Notes under the pieces: generated by a model | Databases searched by the model: none | Told to the model about the DNA's origin: nothing | The model's input: only the letters and a program-made list of their open reading frames with translations | Assembly: GCA_022843605.1 (NCBI GenBank) | Contig: JALHNI010000006.1 | Coordinates: 1 to 64,000, forward strand | DNA from: Bryobacter sp. | GTDB taxonomy: Bacteria > Acidobacteriota > Terriglobia > Bryobacterales > Bryobacteraceae | Length of the DNA: 64,000 nucleotides | Direction: 5' to 3' | Program-made: the position numbers and the translations under genes | In this document: in pieces, positions 18,066-27,981 of the stretch | Numbering within the stretch: position 1 is the stretch's first letter | Layout: each line of letters opens with the position of its first letter

Positions 18066-18155
18066 GGTAGCAGGTGGGACGTCAGCGACGCGCGAGCGTT
18101 CAAAGTGAGCCCGTAACAGCGATGCGAGCTTCCCGCAACGGGGTCGCCGTGGTTC
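18051..18155 (+). repeat. Imperfect direct repeat, copy A
   Basis: Two blocks match copy B (20503-20645) in the same orientation: 18051-18076 against 20503-20528 (3 differences in 26 bases) and 18121-18155 against 20609-20643 (about 3 differences in 35), with a partly matching middle that is about 36 bases shorter here. The copies flank the PQQ-type dehydrogenase gene. This copy contains the real M20 start codon on the minus strand and a remnant of the DUF4159 opening codons (MRASR then GVAVV) on the plus strand. Confidence 0.75.
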
Positions 18156-18522
18156 GTCCGAAGTATCCCGGCGCTCTCTCTGGCCCCACATTTCTTGCCA
18201 TTCTTGCGAGGGCGCAGAATCCCTTAACACCTGGTGAGGATCAACGCCCGCTGCTCTCGACAAGTGCATTGATGCCGTGAGGACGGGAAGTCTTTAGCCC
18301 CTCAATGGTCATCGTTCCGGTTGCCCTTGAATCTTGCTACTCGCCTAGGTCGGTTTTGTGAGCGCACTGTCAAAACCAGCTAACTCAACGGCATTGACGC
18401 CGGTGCAATGCACTCGGGCGTTCGACCATGGCCAGTCGACGACCTCCGCGCCAGGCAGATGCTTACCATGGATGGTAGCCCGGCACGGTATCGGGAAGGA
18501 AGCTATCACCTGCCTGAGCCCG
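18066..18522. other. Intergenic region carrying direct-repeat copy A
   Basis: No complete gene. The first 90 bases are a degenerate copy of the sequence upstream of, and including the first codons of, the DUF4159 gene at 20610 (see the repeat entries). The remainder, 18160-18522, has no supportable reading frame, promoter or hairpin that I could see. Confidence 0.6.
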
Positions 18523-20295
18523 CTAGTCGGGCAAGGCGTAGGCCACCACCAGGTCAGCGGTCTGATCCGTGTATGCTCCACCGCCGCCCGCGGCAATCAC
18601 CACAAACTGTTTACCTGTCCGGCGGCCCCGGTAGGTCATTGGCGCAGCGTGCCCATTCGCCTCCAGTCGTTCGGTCCAAAGCTCTCGGCCCGTCGAGGCA
18701 TCGAAGGCGCGGAAACGGCGGTCGTTGGTCGCCGCGATGAAGACCAGTCCGCCGGCCGTCACCATGGACCCTCCAATGTTTAGCGCCCCCGTTTGGGGCA
18801 CACCCTTGGCGGCAAGTTCATCCACCACGCCCAACGGCACCGACCACGCGATGCGTCCCCCGTTCAGGTCCACGGCCACGAGCGATCCCCAGGGCGGTTT
18901 CTGGCAAGGCCAGCGATTGCGGTCCCAGAATCTTCCGCGGCCCCAGACACTGCCGAGGTTCTGCACGTTCACATACAGGCGGCCTGTCGACGCATCGAAT
19001 GACGATCCGGACCAATTCGCGCCGCCCAGCGTCCCCGGAAAGACGAGCGTGTCTTTCGACGGCGGGGTATAGATACCCTCATACTTCAACGAGTCGAAGA
19101 GGGCCGTGCACTCTGCCTGCGACTCCGGCGTCACATCGCTCAGGTCCCTGCGCGTGATCGAGATCCGCGACAACGGCGCGATCGATGGGAACGGCTGCGT
19201 TGGCCAAGCCACGACGCCCGGCAGCGTTGGCCTCGGCATGGCCCTCTCCTCTATGGGCCAGACGGGCTTACCCGTCTCCCGATCCAGCACAAACAGCAGC
19301 CCCATCTTCGTCACCTGGGCCACGGCGGCCGTTCGCCGACCGTCCCGGTTCACCGTCACCAGATTCGGCTGCGCCGGCACGTCGTAGTCCCACAGGTCGT
19401 GGTGGACCATCTGGAAGTGCCAGCGCCGCTTTCCTGTGGATGCATCGAGCGCGACCACCGAATTGGCAAACAACTGTTCGCCCTGTGCCTGCTGCGCCCC
19501 TAAGGCCTGGGCCGTTGGCACGAACACCAGTCCGCGCTCCTCGTCCACGCTCAATAAGGACCATGCGTTCGCCCCGCTGCGGTCCTTCCACCAGTCCTCG
19601 TTCCAGGTCTCGTGCCCCGCCTCACCCGGCCTGGGAATGGTGTGGAAGGTCCATACCAAGCGGCCGCTGCGGACATCGAACGCGCGCACCTGCCCGCTGG
19701 GCCCGCGGCCATCCCGCCCGCCCAGCAGTCGCGACCCGGTGATTACCAGGTCGCGGTAGATCGCCGGAGGCGACGTGACGCCATAAGTCGCTTCGGGCCA
19801 TCGATCCGTCACGCCCGCGCGCAAATCCACTGCGCCCCCGCGGCCAAATTCCATCGCCGGCTTGCCCGTTCGCGCATCGAGTGACATCAGACGCCCGTCG
19901 TAAGTTCCCCACAGAATCCGCTTGGTCTTCCCGTCGCGGGACTGCCAATAGGAGACGCCGCGATGCTGCAGATACCTTCGCTTACCGCTTTGACCGGCCT
20001 GGGGGTCGAAGCTCCAAAGCATCCGTCCCGTCTCCGGATCGAGCGCAATGACGCGGTGCGAGGGCGTCGAAAGGTACATCGTGCCGTCGACGACGATCGG
20101 AGTGCATTCGAAGGCGGCCTCGATACCGCCGCCCTCGTGCGGACGGCTGGGTTCTCCGATCGAGAAGGTCCAGGCCCGCTTCAGCTGTGCGACGTTCCCG
20201 CGATCAATCTGCTTCAGCGGTGAGTAGCGATTGCCCCCCGGATCGCGACCGTAGGCTCGCCATTCTGTATCCTCCGCGGCGAGAGCCTGGGTCAT
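18523..20295 (-). CDS. PQQ-dependent dehydrogenase (quinoprotein beta-propeller)
   Basis: 590 residues from the ATG at 20295. The chain has an eight-bladed quinoprotein propeller pattern: WRAYGRDPGGNRYSPLKQID at the start, repeated ALDPETGRMLW / FDVRSGRLVW / ALDASTGKRRWHF / VDLNGGRIAW / FDASTGRELW blade ends, and LGGANWSGSSFDASTGRLYV. It resembles soluble or membrane-associated glucose/alcohol dehydrogenases that oxidise sugars or alcohols in the periplasm and pass electrons to quinone; no CXXCH heme site is present. At the ATG it has no export signal, but 14 more in-frame codons back to a CTG at 20337 restore one (charged LIRQRHR, hydrophobic core, ALA cleavage site), preceded by a perfect AAGGAGG. 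Flanked by direct repeats. Confidence 0.9.
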   Translation of the reverse strand: MTQALAAEDTEWRAYGRDPGGNRYSPLKQIDRGNVAQLKRAWTFSIGEPSRPHEGGGIEAAFECTPIVVDGTMYLSTPSHRVIALDPETGRMLWSFDPQAGQSGKRRYLQHRGVSYWQSRDGKTKRILWGTYDGRLMSLDARTGKPAMEFGRGGAVDLRAGVTDRWPEATYGVTSPPAIYRDLVITGSRLLGGRDGRGPSGQVRAFDVRSGRLVWTFHTIPRPGEAGHETWNEDWWKDRSGANAWSLLSVDEERGLVFVPTAQALGAQQAQGEQLFANSVVALDASTGKRRWHFQMVHHDLWDYDVPAQPNLVTVNRDGRRTAAVAQVTKMGLLFVLDRETGKPVWPIEERAMPRPTLPGVVAWPTQPFPSIAPLSRISITRRDLSDVTPESQAECTALFDSLKYEGIYTPPSKDTLVFPGTLGGANWSGSSFDASTGRLYVNVQNLGSVWGRGRFWDRNRWPCQKPPWGSLVAVDLNGGRIAWSVPLGVVDELAAKGVPQTGALNIGGSMVTAGGLVFIAATNDRRFRAFDASTGRELWTERLEANGHAAPMTYRGRRTGKQFVVIAAGGGGAYTDQTADLVVAYALPD

Positions 20296-20334
20296 CAGGA
20301 AAAGGCTAATGGTGTAACGGTGTCGTTGACGGAT

Positions 20335-20353
20335 CAGGGCGGGCGTCCTCCTT
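20335..20353 (-). promoter_or_regulatory. Strong Shine-Dalgarno preceding a CTG start candidate
   Basis: Minus strand AAGGAGG (20347-20353), 9 bases, then CTG (20335-20337) in frame with the dehydrogenase. Starting here adds 14 residues that complete a signal peptide. The annotated ATG at 20295 has no ribosome binding site. This makes a CTG start the best explanation, though an unusual one. Confidence 0.55.
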
Positions 20354-20502
20354 CGCTCGCCGCGAGTTTACCCCAAGAGGGGATGGCCGCGCTCCCCTCC
20401 CGAAACGAACAACTCGTCGAACGGATCAATGGAAGTGCACCAGCGGCTCAGCGGCAGAACCGAAAGGGAGCAGAGTGACAAAGCCAGGAGCTAGTGGAGG
20501 AT

Positions 20503-20645
20503 CAGCATTGGGCACATGGCAACAGGTGCGCGACGTAGTTCAGGCCCCCCTTGAGGGCCAAGCCCGAGGATTGAAGCCCTCAAGGATCGAAAGTGGTACC
20601 GTAGCAGCCATGCGAGCTTCCCGCAAAGCGGTCGCCGTGGTTCTT
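20503..20645 (+). repeat. Imperfect direct repeat, copy B
   Basis: Partner of 18051-18155, same orientation. On the minus strand it retains the M20 gene's opening (ATG CTG) but then reads MLILH and a stop, so it is a decayed copy of that start. On the plus strand it runs into the intact DUF4159 gene. It differs from copy A mainly by an extra segment of about 36 bases that contains a perfect 10-base hairpin. Confidence 0.75.
20549..20585. repeat. Perfect 10-base inverted repeat
   Basis: CCTTGAGGGC (20549-20558) and its exact complement GCCCTCAAGG (20576-20585) are separated by 17 bases. It lies in the leader of the DUF4159 gene and is absent from repeat copy A. There is no T-tract after it on either strand, so it is not a standard terminator; it could be a REP-like insertion or a leader RNA structure. 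Confidence 0.6.
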
Positions 20646-21404
20646 GCCGTGGTTTCGGCGGTGGCGGGGCTGGCGTTCCAGCAACGGCGGTCCGGGAACT
20701 ACGAGTGGGAGATGCAGAACCCGGCCGTTGACCCGCCGGACAAAGACGAGCCCGGCGAGTTCAGTTTCGCCCGTCTGCGGTACCGGTCGGAAGGAGGGCG
20801 GCGCCGCAGTTCCTGGGGCACCGATGCCAACAAGGCGGAGCGGGTGTTTGTTCAAGGCGTACGCCGCCTGACTCGCGTGCATGCCCGATCAGTCGAAGAG
20901 ATTGTCGACGTGGAAGATGACGGGATGTTCAATTGGCCTTGGCTCTATGCCGTGGAAGTGGGCCATTGGAGTTTGAGCGACTCACACGCCAAACGCCTCC
21001 GCGCCTATCTCGATAAAGGCGGCTTCCTGATGGTCGATGACTTCCATGGCACCTACGAATGGGCCGTCTTTCTGGACAGCCTCCGCAAGATCTTCCCGAA
21101 CCGCACGATTATTGACCTGGAGAGTCCCAACCAACTCTTCCACGTGATCTACGATCTTGACCAGCGCTTTCAGGTCCCCGGCCGGCGTTACATCTACTCT
21201 GGCGAAACCTACGAACGCGATGGTTACGAGGCGAAGTGGCGCGCTGTACTCGACGACCAGAACCGCGTCCAAGTCCTCATCTGCCACAACATGGACTTGG
21301 GCGATGCCTGGGAATGGGCCGATGACCCGCGCTATCCCGAAAACTTCGCCTCACTCGCCTATCGCATTGGCATCAACGGCCTGGTTTATTCGATGACGCA
21401 CTAA
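20610..21404 (+). CDS. DUF4159 domain protein, exported
   Basis: 264 residues. The ATG at 20610 is chosen because it opens a signal peptide (MRASRKAVAVVLAVVSAVAG). DUF4159 fills most of the rest: FSFARLRYRSEG, WPWLYAVEVGHWSLSDSHAK, LRAYLDKGGFLMVDDFHG, then PNRTIIDLESPNQLFHVIYD and a GINGLVYSMTH end. The fold resembles a glutamine-amidotransferase-like flavodoxin domain; no catalytic triad was identified. In other bacteria DUF4159 occurs with MoxR ATPase and VWA membrane proteins, none of which is here. The leader is the repeat copy B region. Confidence 0.88.
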   Translation: MRASRKAVAVVLAVVSAVAGLAFQQRRSGNYEWEMQNPAVDPPDKDEPGEFSFARLRYRSEGGRRRSSWGTDANKAERVFVQGVRRLTRVHARSVEEIVDVEDDGMFNWPWLYAVEVGHWSLSDSHAKRLRAYLDKGGFLMVDDFHGTYEWAVFLDSLRKIFPNRTIIDLESPNQLFHVIYDLDQRFQVPGRRYIYSGETYERDGYEAKWRAVLDDQNRVQVLICHNMDLGDAWEWADDPRYPENFASLAYRIGINGLVYSMTH

Positions 21405-21456
21405 GTCGCCCCCTTGGGAAGGTTACACTGTGGGTTTCGTACTGAAGGAGCATTCC

Positions 21457-21753
21457 ATGAAATTCACCCGTTTGATTCCCGCCTTCGCGCTTGCGGTGGC
21501 CCTCTTCGCCGGAGTATCGGATAGCTGGGCCCAGGCCGCCCCGAAGACCGCCGCCAAAGCAGCGGCGCTGCTCGACATCAATTCCGCCACGGCAGCTCAG
21601 CTCGAAGCCCTGCCCGGCATCGGCAAAGCCTACGCGGACAAGATCGCCAAGGGGCGTCCGTACAAAGGGAAGGACGAGTTGGTCAGCAAAAAGATCATTC
21701 CCGAGGGCGTGTACTCCAAGGTGAAAGACCTGATCATCGCCAAGCAGAAGTAG
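21457..21753 (+). CDS. Helix-hairpin-helix protein, ComEA-like, exported
   Basis: 98 residues. AAGGAG followed by 6 bases fixes the ATG at 21457. Signal peptide MKFTRLIPAFALAVALFAG is followed by a linker and one HhH DNA-binding unit: LLDINSATAAQLEALPGIGK and YADKIAKGRPYKGKDELVSK. This is the ComEA-like arrangement used for periplasmic DNA binding in natural transformation, but the protein lacks the ComEA membrane anchor and no other competence gene is close. A structural role for a free HhH domain is possible. Confidence 0.88.
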   Translation: MKFTRLIPAFALAVALFAGVSDSWAQAAPKTAAKAAALLDINSATAAQLEALPGIGKAYADKIAKGRPYKGKDELVSKKIIPEGVYSKVKDLIIAKQK

Positions 21754-21758
21754 GTGCT

Positions 21759-22616
21759 CTAGCGTCGCGACGCCCGGTAAAGGCGCCATGCGTCACTCAC
21801 CGTGGCGCCGCGAAAGCGAATCGTGCGGTCGTCGACGACGGTGGCGTTCGGAATCAAGGCGGCGTCGGGGGTAAGCGAGTTGCGCGTCGTAAACTCCACC
21901 TCCAGCGTCACCGGACCCGCCACGGTGTATGGCTTCACCTGACCGATCAAAGCCATGGATGCCTTCGCCTGGGCACGGATGAGATCTCTCGCCGCCGCCG
22001 CCGACATCGTGTCGCAGCTGTTTCGCAGGATCGCCTGTTTCACCACGGCTGTCGCGGCGTTCGGCACGATCGCCCGCAGTTCGTCGGCCGCCGCCTGGTC
22101 GCCCGAAAGAAAGATTACCGGAGACCCATTCTCCCCCGACATCGCCGTGTGCATGTCGATTTCGCCCACCGGCTTGCCGTTCAGCTTCATGTTTTGAATC
22201 CCCAGGGAACTGAAGCTGTGCCCCATAATCGCCTTCGGCACATTGGCCATAGCGTGCTGGCCGACAAAGGCGATGGCGGTGTACTTGCGGTTAAAGGTCA
22301 GGTTGATCGGCGTGGCGCCCATGATCAGTCTTGCTCGCTTGTGGATCGTGGTTGCCGACAGATTATGCGCCCCACCGTGGCCATCGAGCACGATCACTTC
22401 ATCCGCGCCACCGTCGAAAAAGCCGTCCACGGCTGCGTTGATCTCTCCCGTGAGCAACTCCACCATGTCGGTGCCTTTCGGCTCAGTCTGATCCTGGTGA
22501 CAGACCCCGGCCACGCCCTCGGCGTCCGTGATGATGAAGATGCGCTTCTGCGCCAAGCTCAGCGAGGCCAGCATCACACCGGTCAATAGCACTCTCGAAA
22601 CTCGCACCGTCCGCAC
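21759..22616 (-). CDS. M55-family metallopeptidase (DppA D-aminopeptidase-like), exported
   Basis: 285 residues with a signal peptide (MRTVRVSRVLLTGVMLASLS). Zinc-binding motifs of the DppA family are intact: IITDAEGVAG (Asp, Glu), VLDGHGGAHN (His), FVGQHAM (His) and GHSFSS. M55 enzymes hydrolyse D-amino-acid peptides and form ring-shaped decamers. Most are cytoplasmic, so an export signal is a variation that would suit peptidoglycan peptide scavenging. It converges with the ComEA-like gene, 5 bases apart. Confidence 0.92.
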   Translation of the reverse strand: MRTVRVSRVLLTGVMLASLSLAQKRIFIITDAEGVAGVCHQDQTEPKGTDMVELLTGEINAAVDGFFDGGADEVIVLDGHGGAHNLSATTIHKRARLIMGATPINLTFNRKYTAIAFVGQHAMANVPKAIMGHSFSSLGIQNMKLNGKPVGEIDMHTAMSGENGSPVIFLSGDQAAADELRAIVPNAATAVVKQAILRNSCDTMSAAAARDLIRAQAKASMALIGQVKPYTVAGPVTLEVEFTTRNSLTPDAALIPNATVVDDRTIRFRGATVSDAWRLYRASRR

Positions 22617-22662
22617 CGCCTTCTCTGCAGCAGTGTAACTGGATTCGCGCTACAAAAAGAGG

Positions 22663-23229
22663 ATGCAACTACGATTGCCCGGAACCCTGCTGGCGTCTTT
22701 CCTGATTCTTGCCGGCCCGCTTGCCGCTGAGAAGTTTGACTACCGTCTATTGGCGACGTCCAAGACCTCCACGATGGAACGAGAGATGAATCAGGCCGCC
22801 GAGGCGGGCTTCGCCTTCGGGGGAGTGATGGGCGGCGAGTCCGCCAACGGCGGGAGCGAAGTGATCGTCGTGATGAAGAAGCCTGTCGACCGGCCTTCTG
22901 CCAAAAAGAAGTACCTGCTGTTGGCCACCTCCAAGACCAGCACGCTGCAGAAAGAACTGCAACAGGCAGGCGACGAAGGCTTCGAGTACTGCGGACAGAC
23001 GGTCTTTGAATCGACGTTCGGCGGTAAGGAAGTCGTCATCATCCTCGAACAACGGGCAGAGGCGAAGCGCATCGAGTACCTGCTACTGGCGACTTCGAAG
23101 ACTTCCACAATGGAGAAGGAACTGAAACAGTCCGGCGACGCCGGCTACGAGTTCCTCGGAGTGATTGTCGGGAAGACCGCGTTCGGCGGCAAAGAAGTGG
23201 TCAGCCTGATGCGAAAAACCCAACCTTAA
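22663..23229 (+). CDS. Exported protein with three tandem beta-alpha-beta repeats
   Basis: 188 residues. A signal peptide (MQLRLPGTLLASFLILAGPL) precedes three copies of a unit of about 50 residues at roughly 24-72, 80-128 and 137-186. Each begins with YxLLATSKTSTMEKEL or a close form, contains GDxGYEFxG and ends FGGKEVVxxM. The pattern (strand, helix ending in a GxGxE turn, strand) resembles DUF4177-type small domains. No catalytic residues are conserved across the three. The copies are alike enough to suggest recent duplication. Function unknown. Confidence 0.82.
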   Translation: MQLRLPGTLLASFLILAGPLAAEKFDYRLLATSKTSTMEREMNQAAEAGFAFGGVMGGESANGGSEVIVVMKKPVDRPSAKKKYLLLATSKTSTLQKELQQAGDEGFEYCGQTVFESTFGGKEVVIILEQRAEAKRIEYLLLATSKTSTMEKELKQSGDAGYEFLGVIVGKTAFGGKEVVSLMRKTQP

Positions 23230-23244
23230 CAACAGGTTACGCCA

Positions 23245-23272
23245 ATAGGAAATCGCCTATGGCCACTATAGG
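23245..23272. promoter_or_regulatory. Interleaved inverted repeats upstream of katG
   Basis: ATAGG (23245-23249), CCTAT (23256-23260) and ATAGG (23268-23272) form two overlapping inverted repeats with 6- and 7-base spacers, about 65 bases before the katG start. The arrangement could be an operator for a redox regulator. It matches no consensus I can cite for OxyR, PerR or Fur. Confidence 0.3.
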
Positions 23273-23298
23273 AGCAACCTTGCGGGCTGCCTCAGTAG

Positions 23299-25554
<2,256 letters not shown>

Positions 25555-25576
25555 GCGCGTCCAAATCCACACACTC

Positions 25577-25611
25577 AACGGCGGCGTCTCCTACGCCGCC
25601 GTTTTCTTTTT
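25577..25611 (+). terminator. Rho-independent terminator of katG
   Basis: AACGGCGGCGT (25577-25587) pairs perfectly with ACGCCGCCGTT (25593-25603) across a 5-base loop, followed by a T-rich tail (TTTTCTTTTT). It begins 22 bases after the katG stop. Confidence 0.93.
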
Positions 25612-25621
25612 ACTCGATAGA

Positions 25622-27859
25622 ATGACTGCACGCTTCATGCCTGTACTCCTTCCCTGCCTCCTCCTCGCTCCTTTTCTCCTTGCCGCGGATCGCGATCCGC
25701 TGGACGCGGTGAATCCGCTGATCGGCACGCGGAAAAGCAAAATTGGCTACGGCGGGACCATGCCGTTTGTGTCGCCCCCGTTCGCGATGACCAACTGGAC
25801 ACCCCAGACGCGGCAGAACAAGATCAGCGTCACCTCCTACGAATACGACGACCGGACGATCTCCGGCTTCATCGGCACGCACCAGCCGGCGATCTGGATG
25901 GGGGACTACGGCTACATCACGCTGATGCCCCAAACCGGTGAACTCCGCACCACTCCTAAGGCTAGAGCACTCGCCTTTTCGCACCGGGACGAAAGCGCTC
26001 ATCCGGACTTCTACTCCGTCACGCTCCGCACGGCCGACGGCGCCCGCATTCGCGCTGAGATGACCGCCACCGAGCGCTGTGCGCTATTGCGCTTCCGGTT
26101 TCCCAGCACTGACAGCGCGCGCGTCCTCGTCGAAATCTCCCGTCCCGGTGTGCCGGGCTTCGCCGCCGTCGACGCGAAGACCGGCGAGATCACCGGGCAC
26201 AATCCGCATCGCATGGATGCCCACCTCGGCCCGCACAAACTACCGAACTTCAAGGGCTACTTCGCGGTTCAGTTCCGGCAGGCTCCCCAGCGCGCCGCCA
26301 CGTACGGACTGGAGGACCGCAACGCGGCCGTCAGTCGCGGGGCCTTCGCCGAATTCCGGCCAGGGGAACTCGTCGAGGTGCGGGTGGGCACCTCCTTCCT
26401 CAGCATCGATCAGGCCCGCGCGAATCTACGCCACGAAATCCCGGACTGGAATTTCGATGGTGTGCGCGCAAAAGTGCAGGCGGCTTGGTGAGATAAGTTG
26501 AACCTTCTCGAAGTGGACGGTTCCAGCGATCGTGAACGAACACGGCTCTACACGGCCCTCTATCACGCACTGCTGCATCCGCGAATCTTCTCCGAGTACG
26601 GCCGCTACTACAGTGCCTTCGACGATCAGATCCACGCGGGACAAAGCTATACCGCCTTCTCGCTTTGGGACACCTTCCGCGCCGAGAACAGCCTGCTAAC
26701 GCTCTTTGCGCCGGAGCGGATCGACGGGATGATCACGGCTCTCCTGCAGAATTTCCAGGAAGGCGGCTGGCTGCCCAAATGGCCGAATCCCTCCTACACA
26801 AACATCATGATCGGCACCCACGCGGACTCGCTGATCGCCGAGGCCTTCCGCAAAGGTTTCCGCGGGTTCGATCGGCAATTGGCTTGGCAGGCGGTCTACA
26901 AGGACGCCATGGTCCCGCCCGATGGCGATACCACCCGGCGCTGGCTTGATCGCGAGGAAAGTACGCCCTACGAGGCGCGTTCCGGGCTCACCTATTACAA
27001 GCAACTCGGCTACATTCCGACCGACAAGATTGACGAAGCCGCTTCTCGAACGCTCGAGGACAGCTACGACGACTGGTGCGTCGCCCAGATCGCCAAGGCG
27101 CTTGGCCGCGAGGAGGATTACCGTTTCTTCCTGCGCCGGTCACTGAACGACCGAAATCTCTTCAACCCCGCGCTGGGCCTGATGAACGGTAAGACCGCCG
27201 ATGGCCGCTGGGCTCCCATCGGCGGCCCACAGGACACCAACGAGAATCGTTCGGTTGCCGGCTGGACCGAGGGAGACGCCTGGGCCTACACCTGGTCCCC
27301 TATGCATGACCAGGCCGGCCTGATCGAGTTGATGGGAGGCCGTGAAGCCTACGCCCGGAAACTCGACCAGTTCTTCAGCGGGGGCCACCACGTCCACAGC
27401 AACGAACCGAGCCACCACTACGGGTATTTGTACAACTTCGCCGGCCAGCCCTGGAAGACGCAGGCGAAGGTCAGGCAGATTGCCGCCGCTGAGTACGGCT
27501 ATGACGCCGGCGGCCTCGACGGGGACGACGACTGCGGCCAGATGTCAGCGTGGCTGCTCTTTACGGCGATGGGCTTCTACCCTGTGAACCCGGCCAGCGG
27601 CGAGTATCTGATCGGCAGCCCGCTCTACCGCCGGATGAGCCTGCGCCTCGCAAACGGCAAAACGTTCCGCGTGGAAGCCGAACAGGTTTCCGCCCGCAAC
27701 CTCTACATTCAGTCGGCCACGCTGAACGGAAAGCCGCTCGTTGATCCGGTGATCACCTGGGACCAGATTCAGGCGGGCGCCACACTGACGTTCCGCATGG
27801 GGTCCAAGCCATCCACATGGGGCAGCAATTGGAGGCCGGCCGCGATTGCCGCGAGATAG
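25622..27859 (+). pseudogene. GH92 alpha-mannosidase interrupted by an in-frame TGA
   Basis: Codons 1-289 (25622-26488) and 293 onward (26498-27859) are in the same frame and together make one GH92 protein of about 745 residues, separated by TGA at 26489-26491. The first half has a signal peptide (MTARFMPVLLPCLLLAPFLL) and the GH92 start DAVNPLIGTRKSKIGYGGTM. The second has SYTAFSLWDTFRAENSLLTL, the catalytic-acid region SNEPSHHYGYLYNFAGQPWK (Glu near 595) and the base region GDDDCGQMSAWLLFTAMGFY. The family processes alpha-mannans with calcium. The TGA falls in the linker between the N-terminal sandwich and the catalytic domain. One C-to-T change of CGA would produce it. No frameshift is involved; both halves otherwise look intact, so inactivation is recent, or the stop is read through. 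Confidence 0.85.
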
Positions 27860-27981
27860 CGGCGACCTGACAAATCGTCCCGTTGCGCATGGCGAATGCG
27901 GACCTTTTGTCCCCATGACCCACTAAGACCATTGATTCTAAACGGCTTTCATTTGGCATCCCAGATGCATTGATCAGGTGC

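Larger units (their letters stand above)
20296..20609. other. Divergent intergenic region
   Basis: Lies between the dehydrogenase (minus) and the DUF4159 gene (plus). It holds the CTG start and ribosome binding site of the dehydrogenase at its left end, repeat copy B and the hairpin at its right end. An in-frame opening from 20475 extends the DUF4159 frame upstream but has no protein-like content. Confidence 0.5.

Noticed and set aside
26489-26491. TGA in GH92 as a selenocysteine codon
   Set aside because: The position is a linker where the family has no conserved Cys or Sec, and no SECIS-like hairpin was noticed just downstream.
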